From an uncultured Eubacteriales bacterium (GTDB lineage: Bacteria; Bacillota; Clostridia; Lachnospirales; Lachnospiraceae), in NCBI GenBank assembly GCA_900545455.1, contig UQZF01000001.1, forward strand, positions 1-54,603: 54,603 nucleotides of DNA, written 5' to 3'. Positions 45,137 through 53,296 of the stretch are shown one piece after another. The notes under the pieces are model-generated. The model was not told the origin of the DNA and made no database searches. It worked only from the letters and a program-made list of their open reading frames with translations. Every line of letters begins with the position of its first letter. Position 1 is the first letter of the stretch. A program made the position numbers and the translations under genes.

Positions 45137-46423
45137 ATGGTAAAGAGAATCAGTGCGATTGTACTCGCCGCTATGCTGGTACTGGGTACTATTACAGGAT
45201 GTTCAGGAAAGGATGCTGTGACACCGCCGGATGAGAGCGGTGCGCAGAATGAAGCACTTGACACAATACAGGACGACAACGGGGCAGCTTCAGGTAAGGT
45301 GACTCTTACGGTATGGGCTGAGGAGGCGCAGCACGCGACTGTGCAGAAGATGATTGACAGCTTTATCGAAGAGTACAAGGGTCAGGCGGATTTTGAGATT
45401 ACACTTGAGGCACAGGCTGATTCGAGCACAAGAGATGTGCTTCTTGGAGACGTTCAGAACTCAGCGGATGTGTTCTCATTTCCGGATGATCAGCTGAGTG
45501 CCATGGTTGCGGGTGGTGCGCTTGCACCTGTGCCTAATGCACAGGAGATAAGTGACCAGATGGTTGCTGAGTCCGTGTCTGCGGCGTCAATCAACGGAAC
45601 ACTTTATGCGTATCCGATGACAGCCGATAACGGTTACTTCTTATATTACAATAAAGAGTATTTTTCAGAGGATGATGTTAAAACACTTGATTCCATATTA
45701 AAGATATGTGAGGAGAACGGCAAGAAGTTCTCGATGGAGCTCAATTCCGGATGGTATATGTATTCATTTTTCGGAAACACAGGTCTTACAATGCACATAA
45801 ATGATGACGGTATCACAAATGACTGCAATTGGAATACGACAGAGGGAGCAATAAAGGGAATTGATGTTGCGGAGGCAATAGTGGATGTCATATCAAGTCC
45901 GGGATTTGTTTCACAGTCGGACGGTGAATGGGTTGCTCATGCCGAGTCGGGCGATGTTATTGCGGCAATCAGCGGTGTGTGGAATGCGGTTGCGGTTAAG
46001 AATGTGTGGGGCGATGATTATGGAGCATGTAAGCTGCCTACATATACATGTAATGGGGAGCAGATTCAGATGGCTTCATTTACAGGCTACAAGATGGTAG
46101 GTGTCAATTATTACTCAAAGAACAAGGAATGGGCATTTAAGCTTGCACAGTGGATGACAAACGAGCAGAATCAGACACTCAGATTTGTTGAGCAGAATCA
46201 GGGTCCTGCCAACAAGGTTGCGGCGGCATCCGATGAGGTTGCGAAGGTTCCGGCGATTGCAGCGGTTATTGAGCAGTCACAGTACGGCGTGCTTCAGAGA
46301 ATAGGCAACAGTTATTGGGACGCATGTACGACATTTGTTGATTCACTGCTTGCGGGAAATACAGGGAGAACACAGCTTCAGGAACAGCTTGACAAGTTAG
46401 TGGAAGGAATTACGGAGCGATAG
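45137..46423 (+). CDS. Sugar-type extracellular solute-binding lipoprotein
   Basis: A 428-residue family-1 binding protein. The signal peptide ends in a lipobox ITGC with Cys22 as the lipid-modified residue, followed by an acidic, Asp/Glu/Gln-rich linker. The mature part starts LTVWAEEAQHATVQKMIDSF, and includes NGTLYAYPMTADNGYFLYYNKE, both typical of maltose- or oligosaccharide-binding proteins. No ABC permease or ATPase gene is nearby. The next gene is a chemotaxis receptor 17 bases on, so the protein may present ligand to the receptor. Confidence 0.92.
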   Translation: MVKRISAIVLAAMLVLGTITGCSGKDAVTPPDESGAQNEALDTIQDDNGAASGKVTLTVWAEEAQHATVQKMIDSFIEEYKGQADFEITLEAQADSSTRDVLLGDVQNSADVFSFPDDQLSAMVAGGALAPVPNAQEISDQMVAESVSAASINGTLYAYPMTADNGYFLYYNKEYFSEDDVKTLDSILKICEENGKKFSMELNSGWYMYSFFGNTGLTMHINDDGITNDCNWNTTEGAIKGIDVAEAIVDVISSPGFVSQSDGEWVAHAESGDVIAAISGVWNAVAVKNVWGDDYGACKLPTYTCNGEQIQMASFTGYKMVGVNYYSKNKEWAFKLAQWMTNEQNQTLRFVEQNQGPANKVAAASDEVAKVPAIAAVIEQSQYGVLQRIGNSYWDACTTFVDSLLAGNTGRTQLQEQLDKLVEGITER

Positions 46424-46440
46424 TAAGGAGGACTTTTAAG

Positions 46441-48177
46441 ATGGATAAAAAGAGAATACGAATCAGTTTAAAAGTGGTTATTTTGGTTCCCGTTATCATC
46501 CTTGGTATCGTGGCTGTTTTTTCCAATGTGGCGTCACTTATTAATCTTAAGAGGGTTAACACCACAGCGACACAGATAGTTGAGGAGAATCTTTCCAACA
46601 TATCAAGTCTCAGCGAGATTCAGAATGAAGCCCAGAATATACATAAGCTTGCATTGTCACATATAATTGCATCAGATTTTGACACAATGGTTTCACTTGT
46701 TGACTCGGTAAGGCTTGAGGAAGCTAAGCTTGATGAGATGCTCAGCGGGTATTCAAAGAATATACCTTCAGGTGATGAGGAGGCTTTCAACCAGCTTCTT
46801 AACAGTTACGAAGGTTTAAAGTATGAGATAGCAAATCTTCTTGCATACAGCGGTAACAGCAAGAAGACGGCAGCCTATGAGCTTGCCAACGGTGCCATAG
46901 CCGATTACAGCAATGATATGCAGACAAGAATACAGTTTATGATTGACAATGCCAACACACAGTCGGAGCTTGCACAGGAGGAACTTGCACAGCAGTACAA
47001 TACGGCAAGAGTCCGCAATGTATCCATAATTATACTCTGCTTCGTGCTTATCCTGGTTGCTCTGTATTGTGTATTCATGTTTGTCATAAGGAAGTTAAAT
47101 GTAACCAACAAGGAGCTCCGCAGGATTGTCAAGGGCATAGATGAGAGAGAGGGTGACCTTACACAGAGAGTGAGCATTCTTTCAAATGACGAGGTGGCTG
47201 ATCTGGGAAAAGGTATTAATACCTTTATGGAGAAGCTTCAGTATATAATGAAGCTTATTATCTCCAATTCACAGAAACTTGAGGAAGTTGTGGGAGATGT
47301 ACAGCAGAGCATCCGAACCTCCAACGACAGTGCGTCAGATCTCTCAGCGGTCACGGAGGAACTTTCCGCCACGATGCAGGAGATTGAGAATGCGGCATCC
47401 GTAATCAATCAGAATGCCGATGCAGTGCTCAACAAGGTTGTGGAGATAGCGGAAAAGTCCGGAAGTATCAACGATTATTCCAAGGAAATGAAGAAGAGTG
47501 CGGATAAGCTTGAGGCGGATGCGAGAAGCAACATGGAGCAGACGGGCGTTAAGGTTGAGGAAATTCTCAATGTTCTCAATCAGGCAATTGAACAGAGCAG
47601 AAGCGTAGAGCAGGTTAACGGACTTACGAACGATATTTTGAATATATCAAGCCAGACAAATCTTCTTGCGCTCAACGCTTCAATTGAGGCGGCAAGAGCG
47701 GGAGATGCAGGCCGCGGATTTGCCGTTGTGGCAGAGGAAATAAGACAGCTTGCCGATTCAAGCCGTGAGACAGCTAACAGAATTCAGCAGATTAACGGTG
47801 TGGTAACCAACGCGGTACACAATCTGAGCGATAATGCCGGAAATCTTGTCGAATATATGCGCGATTCAATTCTTCCCGAGTTTGAGAACTTTGTCAAAGG
47901 TGGAGCGGAGTACCGTGACAATGCCACATATATTGAGACGGTCATGAATGAATTTACCGAAAAGACGGATGCCTTAAAGAGCGAGGTCGATGCGATTGCA
48001 GGCTCAATAAGCAACATCACCAATGCAATTGAGGAGGGCGCAAGAGGCGTAAGCGGTGCGGCACAGAGTACTCAGACCCTTGTGTCCGATATGGATAACA
48101 TCAACGAGAAGATGAATGAGAATAAGGAGATTGCCGAGGCACTCCTAAAGGAGACTGACATTTTCACCAAGTTTTAG
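46441..48177 (+). CDS. Methyl-accepting chemotaxis protein
   Basis: A 578-residue receptor. Membrane helices at about 10-35 and 193-217 flank an external four-helix-bundle sensor of some 155 residues. A HAMP domain follows, then the signalling domain with the highly conserved hairpin tip NLLALNASIEAARAGDAGRGFAVVAEEIRQLAD. No C-terminal CheR-docking pentapeptide is seen. AAGGAGG precedes the ATG. It is cotranscribed with the binding lipoprotein at 45137, which implies flagellar motility in this organism. Confidence 0.95.
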   Translation: MDKKRIRISLKVVILVPVIILGIVAVFSNVASLINLKRVNTTATQIVEENLSNISSLSEIQNEAQNIHKLALSHIIASDFDTMVSLVDSVRLEEAKLDEMLSGYSKNIPSGDEEAFNQLLNSYEGLKYEIANLLAYSGNSKKTAAYELANGAIADYSNDMQTRIQFMIDNANTQSELAQEELAQQYNTARVRNVSIIILCFVLILVALYCVFMFVIRKLNVTNKELRRIVKGIDEREGDLTQRVSILSNDEVADLGKGINTFMEKLQYIMKLIISNSQKLEEVVGDVQQSIRTSNDSASDLSAVTEELSATMQEIENAASVINQNADAVLNKVVEIAEKSGSINDYSKEMKKSADKLEADARSNMEQTGVKVEEILNVLNQAIEQSRSVEQVNGLTNDILNISSQTNLLALNASIEAARAGDAGRGFAVVAEEIRQLADSSRETANRIQQINGVVTNAVHNLSDNAGNLVEYMRDSILPEFENFVKGGAEYRDNATYIETVMNEFTEKTDALKSEVDAIAGSISNITNAIEEGARGVSGAAQSTQTLVSDMDNINEKMNENKEIAEALLKETDIFTKF

Positions 48178-48216
48178 CATTTAAACGCCAAAGAATATTA
48201 TCATTTTTTGGCAAAC

Positions 48217-48245
48217 GCATAATTCTCCTGTATTTCCACATACTA
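48217..48245 (+). promoter_or_regulatory. Putative sigma-G promoter of spoVT
   Basis: GCATA at 48217 and CATACTA at 48239 with 17 bases between match the forespore sigma-G pattern. In B. subtilis spoVT is a sigma-G gene. Confidence 0.65.
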
Positions 48246-48286
48246 CCCATACAGAACATTTATGGAAAAGTATGTAGAATACAGGA
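48226..48286 (+). promoter_or_regulatory. Inverted repeat spanning spoVT promoter and ribosome site
   Basis: TCCTGTATTTCCACATACT (48226-48244) is nearly complementary to AGTATGTAGAATACAGGA (48269-48286). The left arm covers the -10 and the right arm runs into the AGGAGG site. The predicted mRNA lacks the left arm, so a protein operator (SpoVT autoregulation) is likelier than an RNA switch. Confidence 0.65.
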
Positions 48287-48300
48287 GGATTTTTTTATTT

Positions 48301-48849
48301 ATGAAGGCAACCGGGATAGTGCGTCGAATAGATGATTTGGGGAGGGTGGTCATTCCGAAGGAAATCAGAAGGACTCTCAGAATAAGGGAGGGGGATCCGC
48401 TTGAGATATTTACCGACAGAGAGGGTGAGATTATCCTGAAAAAATATTCTCCGATAGGTGAATTGGGAGGTTTTGCAAGGCAGTATGCAGATGTGCTTGC
48501 GCAAAGCACGGGGCAGATTGTGTGCATCACGGACAGGGATCAGGTCATTGCTTTCGCGGGAGGACCGAAGAAAGATGTTATCCAGAAACCGATAAGCAGA
48601 CAGCTCGAGGAGATTATAGACGGAAGGGAAAGCTTTATAGCGAGCAGGGATGAGAAAAAGTTCGTTCCGATAATTCAGGGTGACAACGATGAGTACAGCT
48701 CCCAGGTCATCAGTCCGATAATCTGCGAGGGCGATGCGATAGGCTCGGTTATAATTACGACGAAGGAACAAAAGGTAAAGTTTACCGATGCCGACAGGAA
48801 GCTTACGGGCTGTGCGGCGGGTTTTTTGGGAAAGCAGATGGAATCATAA
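48301..48849 (+). CDS. spoVT: Stage V sporulation regulator SpoVT
   Basis: AbrB-family transcription factor that acts in the forespore under sigma-G. The 182-residue protein has the swapped-hairpin DNA-binding domain at the N-terminus (GIVRRIDDLGRVVIPKEIRRTLRIREGDPLEIF) and a C-terminal GAF-like domain, which separates SpoVT from the short AbrB. ATG 48301 is used, with AGGAGG 12 bases upstream; a start 13 codons earlier lies within the inverted repeat. It marks the right edge of the accessory region and the return to conserved order. Confidence 0.95.
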   Translation: MKATGIVRRIDDLGRVVIPKEIRRTLRIREGDPLEIFTDREGEIILKKYSPIGELGGFARQYADVLAQSTGQIVCITDRDQVIAFAGGPKKDVIQKPISRQLEEIIDGRESFIASRDEKKFVPIIQGDNDEYSSQVISPIICEGDAIGSVIITTKEQKVKFTDADRKLTGCAAGFLGKQMES

Positions 48850-48876
48850 AAAAACCCCTAAAATGCTTATTTTTCC

Positions 48877-48905
48877 TTGACAAATATAGGCAAAACATAT
48901 ATAAA
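48877..48905 (+). promoter_or_regulatory. Promoter of the HU gene
   Basis: Perfect TTGACA and TATAAA with a 17-base spacer, fitting an abundant protein. Confidence 0.8.
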
Positions 48906-48949
48906 TAATTGTGAAGGTTCAATATTTATTTCAGGAGGATTTTTCTAAA

Positions 48950-49225
48950 ATGAACAAGACAGAATTAGTTGCAGCTATCGCTGAAAAGACAGAGTTATCT
49001 AAGAAGGATGCTGAGAAGGCACTCAAGGCTTTCACAGATGTAGTTGCTGAGGAGTTAAAGAAGGGTGAGAAGATTCAGTTAGTTGGCTTTGGTACATTTG
49101 AAGTAGCTGAGAGACCTGCAAGAGACGGAAGAAACCCACTCACAGGTAAGGCTATGAAGATTCCTGCTTCTAAGAGCCCTAAGTTCAAGGCCGGCAAGGC
49201 ACTCAAGGATACAGTTAACGCTTAA
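48950..49225 (+). CDS. hup: HU-family DNA-binding protein
   Basis: A 91-residue histone-like protein. It begins MNKTELVAAIAEKTELSKKDAEKALKAF and carries the DNA-binding arm region GFGTFEVAERPARDGRNPLTGK, followed by IPASKSPKFKAGKALKDTVN, all hallmarks of HU. ATG 48950 follows AGGAGG. Codon choice is more biased (GCT, TCT, AAG) than in neighbours, as expected for a highly expressed gene. It has its own promoter and terminator. Confidence 0.96.
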   Translation: MNKTELVAAIAEKTELSKKDAEKALKAFTDVVAEELKKGEKIQLVGFGTFEVAERPARDGRNPLTGKAMKIPASKSPKFKAGKALKDTVNA

Positions 49226-49255
49226 TTGCTTCCTGAGAATCAGAACGAATGATGA

Positions 49256-49295
49256 CATCCCAAGACTGCATCCCATGTGGTCTTGGGATGTTTTT
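49256..49295 (+). terminator. Terminator of the HU gene
   Basis: An 11-bp perfect stem, CATCCCAAGAC with GTCTTGGGATG, and TTTTT. Confidence 0.93.
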
Positions 49296-49301
49296 CATGT
49301 A

Positions 49302-49321
49302 ATAGGAAACTTCGTTCCTAT
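49302..49321 (+). repeat. Small hairpin upstream of rqcP
   Basis: ATAGGAA-ACTTCG-TTCCTAT, a perfect 7-bp stem 35 bases before the rqcP start. Role unknown; possibly a leader structure. Confidence 0.5.
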
Positions 49322-49355
49322 AACAGGAAATTTTTATTAAGAGAAAGAGGAATAT

Positions 49356-49595
49356 ATGAGACTGGATAAATATTTAAAGGTATCAAGACTGATAAAGAGG
49401 AGAACCGTTGCCAATGAGGCGTGCGATGCGGGACGTGTACTTGTGAATGACAAGCCTGCCAAGGCATCGTGTGAGGTTAAGGTGGGAGACACGATAGAGA
49501 TTGCCTTCGGAACGAAGAATGTGAAGGTTGAGGTTCTCGACATTGTGGAGACTACCAAGAAAGAAGAAGCCAAGGACATGTTTAAATATCTGTAA
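49356..49595 (+). CDS. rqcP: S4-domain RNA-binding protein RqcP (YabO)
   Basis: A 79-residue single S4-domain protein (MRLDKYLKVSRLIKRRTVANEACDAGRVLVNDKPAKAS). In B. subtilis RqcP binds 50S subunits and helps RqcH add alanine tails to stalled nascent chains. The same gene there lies just before yabP and yabQ, as here. GAAAGAGGAA precedes the ATG. An Hsp15-like heat-shock role is the alternative, but gene order favours RqcP. Confidence 0.92.
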   Translation: MRLDKYLKVSRLIKRRTVANEACDAGRVLVNDKPAKASCEVKVGDTIEIAFGTKNVKVEVLDIVETTKKEEAKDMFKYL

Positions 49596-49664
49596 AATCC
49601 GTGCATAAATTCATCCCAGCGATAATATATTTACTGTATGAATCGTTCTGATAGGGGGATGAAT

Positions 49665-49952
49665 ATGGAGGAACTGCAGGTTTCGGGCAAGGTACATAAA
49701 ATATCATCTAACAACAGAAAAAATTGCAGTATAACCGGTGTCACCGATGTTATTTCCTTTGATTTAAATCAGGTGTTGTTAGAGACTGAATACGGGATGC
49801 TCACAATAAAGGGACATGATCTTCATGTCGGCAGGCTGTCTGTGGATAAGGGAGAACTTGAGGTTGACGGCAAGATTGACAGTTACGTATATTCGGAGGT
49901 CGTAAGTGCGGCCAAGAAGGGGGAATCTTTCCTTAACAGGCTTTTTAAATAG
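49665..49952 (+). CDS. yabP: Sporulation protein YabP
   Basis: A 95-residue member of the YabP/YqfC family, small beta-rich proteins needed during spore formation. ITGVTDVISFDLNQVLLETEYGMLTIKGHDLHVGRLSVDKGELEVDGKID is the family core. ATG 49665 follows AGGGGG by 6 bases; an upstream ATG at 49638 lacks a site. The yabQ gene follows, as in B. subtilis, where both are mother-cell genes. No convincing sigma-E promoter was located. Confidence 0.93.
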   Translation: MEELQVSGKVHKISSNNRKNCSITGVTDVISFDLNQVLLETEYGMLTIKGHDLHVGRLSVDKGELEVDGKIDSYVYSEVVSAAKKGESFLNRLFK

Positions 49953-49978
49953 AGGTTAAAGGAGAGAGGTGCTGCCGT

Positions 49979-50359
49979 TTGAGAGAGTTTATCGCACATG
50001 AATTTCGGTTCCTTTTGTGGTGTCTGTGCTGCGGGGCAATGCTTGGTGCGGTCTATCGTGTTCTGGTTGTGTTCAGAAAGCTGGTCAGGCATAACGTTTT
50101 TTTTGTGGCTGTGGAGGATGTGTTTTACTGGTTTATGTCCGCTTTTTTGATGTTTGCGGTGATACTTGTTGCAAATGACGGTGCGGCAAGATGGTTTTCT
50201 GTTGCGGGGATGGCTGCAGGAATGGTAATTGTATCCTGTATATTGAAATATATGGAAAAAGGGGTTACAATCTTATATTATAAGTTGGGAAAGGTTCGTG
50301 GTCGCAGAAATGACACAGGAGAACACAAAGCAGGGAAACATAAGAAGAAAAAAGAATAA
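49979..50359 (+). CDS. yabQ: Spore cortex protein YabQ
   Basis: A 126-residue membrane protein with about four helices (LLWCLCCGAMLGAVYRVLVVF, FYWFMSAFLMFAVILVAND, FSVAGMAAGMVIVSCILKY) and a basic tail. YabQ proteins localise to the forespore membrane and are needed for cortex formation. The start is TTG, with GAGAGAGGTG upstream. Its end overlaps divIC by about 50 bases. Sequence conservation in this family is low, so gene order carries much of the call. Confidence 0.85.
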   Translation: MREFIAHEFRFLLWCLCCGAMLGAVYRVLVVFRKLVRHNVFFVAVEDVFYWFMSAFLMFAVILVANDGAARWFSVAGMAAGMVIVSCILKYMEKGVTILYYKLGKVRGRRNDTGEHKAGKHKKKKE

Positions 50360-50684
50360 TTACAGCAGACATGCGGTTGTGGTCAGAAACCGCAGGATAG
50401 CGCACAATTATACATGGCTTGCGGGATTTGCCGTGATAATACTTATGGTTATTATATGCTTTGCCGTGAACAGAGCCGCGGGAAGGTTAGAGGAAAAAAA
50501 TGCCGTGTATGATGCGCAGATAGCACAGCTTGAGACTCAGATCAGCGAGCAGGCACAGCGCACCGATGAGCTGCAGACACGTTCCATATATGTGACAACC
50601 AAGCAGTTTATTGAGGAGTTCGCAAGGGAAAAATTAGGTCTTGTTTATAAGGATGAGCTGATATTCAGACCACAGGACAAGTAA
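50310..50684 (+). CDS. divIC: Septum formation initiator DivIC
   Basis: A 124-residue bitopic division protein of the FtsB/DivIC family. A very basic cytoplasmic N-terminus (RRKKNNYSRHAVVVRNRR) is followed by one helix (about 38-58) and a coiled coil (LEEKNAVYDAQIAQLETQISEQ), ending in the conserved region FAREKLGLVYKDELIF. It acts with FtsL and DivIB at the division septum. Either ATG 50310 or GTG 50298 could start it; both overlap yabQ. Confidence 0.92.
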   Translation: MTQENTKQGNIRRKKNNYSRHAVVVRNRRIAHNYTWLAGFAVIILMVIICFAVNRAAGRLEEKNAVYDAQIAQLETQISEQAQRTDELQTRSIYVTTKQFIEEFAREKLGLVYKDELIFRPQDK

Positions 50685-50733
50685 ATACATTTTGTGATAA
50701 ATATAAGGGGATGGATTCTAAGGGGAGAATCGA

Positions 50734-51822
50734 ATGGACAATATATTCTATTCACAGGGAAAACTCAGAGAATATGCTGATGCGTTTCGCAGGCTTACGG
50801 ATATATACGGAGGCAGCAGGGCAGGCGCACTTCTTCTACAGCTGAAGGAGACGGCGGCGATGTTAGAGCGCATATCGGGCGGAACACAGACAGAGGGACT
50901 TATAGACGATAGGCATAAGAATGAACTTCTGGCATATTTTAAGAATGAGGGAATATATGTGGGAGGTATACTTATCCTGGAGCCGGCTCCAGGGAGAATC
51001 GAGCTTGTGCTGCGGCTTTCAAAAAAGCGCGGCTGCATAACGGCAGGGCAGCTTGCGGTCGATATAGGAACCGTTATAGGAAGAAGGCTGAGAGCAGCAG
51101 AGGGAAGCAGGCGGGTGCTGACGAGGGATGAGGGCGAGTTCATTCTCGAGGAGGCAACAGATTATCGGCTTTTGTTCGGACATGCAGAGTGCAGCAAGGG
51201 TTTTGCAAGAATCTCGGGCGACAATTATTCCTATATCAGTGTCGAGGGTGGAAAGAGTATTGTAACACTTGCTGACGGAATGGGCTGTGGGAGCAGTGCA
51301 AATGAGTACAGCACAAGGTTCATCGAGCTGCTGGAGCAGTTTTTGGATGCGGGGTTTTCCGAGGAGGCGTCAATACAGCTTTTAAATGATGCATTTGCCG
51401 ACAATGACACAAACGGTATTCCCGTAACGCTTGATATGTGCAGCATCGATGAGTACGATGGCAATGCAGACTTTCGCAAGATGGGGGCGGTTCCGAGCTT
51501 TATCAAAGGGCGGGACGGTGTCCGTGTGATTGAGACATCATCACTGCCGGCAGGGGTAATAAGCGGCAGCGGAATCAATTATTCATCGGTGAAGCTTCAG
51601 GATGGGGAATATATAATAATGATGAGTGACGGTGTGCTTGATGCATTGCCGTTTTACGATAAGGAAAAACGAATGAAAGAGATAATCGACGGGATAGAAG
51701 AACGTATGCCGCAGGCGATTGCAGAGCGAATCTTAAATGAAGTGTATTATTATGACGATAAGATTGCAGATGATATGACCGTCCTTGTAACAGGAGTATG
51801 GAAGATAAGGAACGGTGAATGA
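50734..51822 (+). CDS. SpoIIE-type PP2C phosphatase, soluble form
   Basis: A 362-residue Ser/Thr phosphatase of the SpoIIE class. The metal-binding and catalytic segments ISGDNYSY, TLADGMGCGSSANEYS, IMMSDGVLDALPF and DDMTVLVTG are in order. B. subtilis SpoIIE, at the same place in this block, has about ten N-terminal membrane helices and over 800 residues; here no membrane helix is visible and only the central and phosphatase parts remain. It would dephosphorylate SpoIIAA to release sigma-F if it is the functional SpoIIE. GGGGAGAA lies before the ATG. Confidence 0.85.
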   Translation: MDNIFYSQGKLREYADAFRRLTDIYGGSRAGALLLQLKETAAMLERISGGTQTEGLIDDRHKNELLAYFKNEGIYVGGILILEPAPGRIELVLRLSKKRGCITAGQLAVDIGTVIGRRLRAAEGSRRVLTRDEGEFILEEATDYRLLFGHAECSKGFARISGDNYSYISVEGGKSIVTLADGMGCGSSANEYSTRFIELLEQFLDAGFSEEASIQLLNDAFADNDTNGIPVTLDMCSIDEYDGNADFRKMGAVPSFIKGRDGVRVIETSSLPAGVISGSGINYSSVKLQDGEYIIMMSDGVLDALPFYDKEKRMKEIIDGIEERMPQAIAERILNEVYYYDDKIADDMTVLVTGVWKIRNGE

Positions 51823-51823
51823 T

Positions 51824-53281
51824 ATGTATGACAGGATAAAAGAGTATATTGAAAAGAATCGTATGCTTGAAGGCATTGAGAGGGTTGTTGTCGGATTGTC
51901 CGGCGGAGCCGATTCCGTATGCCTTCTTTTCATGCTGTACAGATATGTGCGTGAGTATAACAGGACTGCATGCGGCAGGGAGATTAAGCTCATTGCCGTG
52001 CATGTGCATCACGGAATAAGAGGTGCGGACGCGGATGCGGATGCCGTATACTGTCGTGAACTGTGCGCCAAGCTCGGAACAGAGTATAAGCAGTATTCTT
52101 TTGACGTTCCGCTTCTGGCACACAGCAGCGGTATGGGCGAGGAAGAGACGGGCAGAAATTTACGGTATAAAGTTTTCAGGGAGAATGCGGGCAATGACGG
52201 GCGCGGAGCAATCGCGGTTGCGCACCACCGGAATGATCAGGCGGAGACTGTGCTGTTTCATATAGCGAGGGGCTCGTTTTTGTCGGGAGGACGCGGTATG
52301 GAGCCCGTATCGGATGGAGTCATCAGACCGCTTTTGTGTGTATCCAAAAGAGATATTGAGAGCTGGCTGGATGCTAACGACATACGGTATTGCACGGACA
52401 GTACCAATTTTGACGAAGAATATGCAAGAAATGCAATCCGCCTTAAGGTTATACCGTATCTTGAGGAATATGTAAACGGAGGCGCTGTCGCCAATATATG
52501 CCGGTATGCTGAGGGGATGGCGCAGGTCAACGATTATATTTCGGAGCAGACCAGAGCCGCGTATGAGCATTATGTGGAGGAGATACGGAGCGAAAAAGGC
52601 TGTACGGTAAATATCTCCATAAAGCTGCTGGAGGAACATTCTGTTATATGCAGGGCGGTTATCTATGATGTGCTTAAAAGGCTCTGTGGGGCAAAGGACC
52701 TCGAGGATAAGCATGTAGCGCTGTGTGTTGATTTGTTTTCAAAGCAAAGCGGAAAGAGAATTAATCTCCCGAAATCAATTACGGCGGTAAGAAATTATGA
52801 CGGAATTGTTTTGTACAATATGAGTAATACTAAACCTGAGACGGATGACGGATGCAGTATAGTCAGTACGATAATAGATTGTAATGACGTGGATGATAAT
52901 GTGCATTTTGACGAATTGCTTTATAACATAATTGATAAAAATTTAATGAATGACAACTGTACTAAATTCTTTGATTATGGTAAAATAAAAAAATATATCA
53001 CTGACTGTGCCTGCACGGAAAGCTTGCGCATACGCCACAGGATGGAAGGCGATTATATGGTTATAGGTTATCACGAGCCTGAGCACAGAGCATACACAAA
53101 GAAGCTCAAGGAGATTTTTATTGATTCTAAGATTCCGGCTGACCAAAGAGACAGCGTATGGCTGTGTGCCATAGGCAGCAGAATACTATGGGCGGCAGGG
53201 ATAAGAAGATGTGCGGAGTTTCTTGTAGACAAGGATACTAAGACGCTTCTCAAGCTCGAATCAGTACAGGAACAGAGATAA
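51824..53281 (+). CDS. tilS: tRNA(Ile)-lysidine synthetase
   Basis: Modifies C34 of the CAU-anticodon isoleucine tRNA to lysidine with ATP and lysine, an essential step for AUA decoding. The 485-residue protein has the PP-loop GLSGGADSVCLL near residue 28, VHHGIRG, AVAHHRNDQAETVLF and GMEPV, RPLL typical of TilS, and a C-terminal TilS domain (GDYMVIGYHE, KLKEIFIDSKIPADQRD). ATG 51824 or GTG 51815 may start it; the latter overlaps the previous gene. Confidence 0.95.
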   Translation: MYDRIKEYIEKNRMLEGIERVVVGLSGGADSVCLLFMLYRYVREYNRTACGREIKLIAVHVHHGIRGADADADAVYCRELCAKLGTEYKQYSFDVPLLAHSSGMGEEETGRNLRYKVFRENAGNDGRGAIAVAHHRNDQAETVLFHIARGSFLSGGRGMEPVSDGVIRPLLCVSKRDIESWLDANDIRYCTDSTNFDEEYARNAIRLKVIPYLEEYVNGGAVANICRYAEGMAQVNDYISEQTRAAYEHYVEEIRSEKGCTVNISIKLLEEHSVICRAVIYDVLKRLCGAKDLEDKHVALCVDLFSKQSGKRINLPKSITAVRNYDGIVLYNMSNTKPETDDGCSIVSTIIDCNDVDDNVHFDELLYNIIDKNLMNDNCTKFFDYGKIKKYITDCACTESLRIRHRMEGDYMVIGYHEPEHRAYTKKLKEIFIDSKIPADQRDSVWLCAIGSRILWAAGIRRCAEFLVDKDTKTLLKLESVQEQR

Positions 53282-53296
53282 AAACGGAGGTTGCAA

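Noticed and set aside
4247..48177. Prophage or integrative element
   Set aside because: No integrase, relaxase, capsid, terminase or att-like direct repeats were found.
48226..48286. Invertible (phase-variable) promoter segment before spoVT
   Set aside because: The arms are imperfect and no site-specific recombinase is encoded nearby; an operator is simpler.
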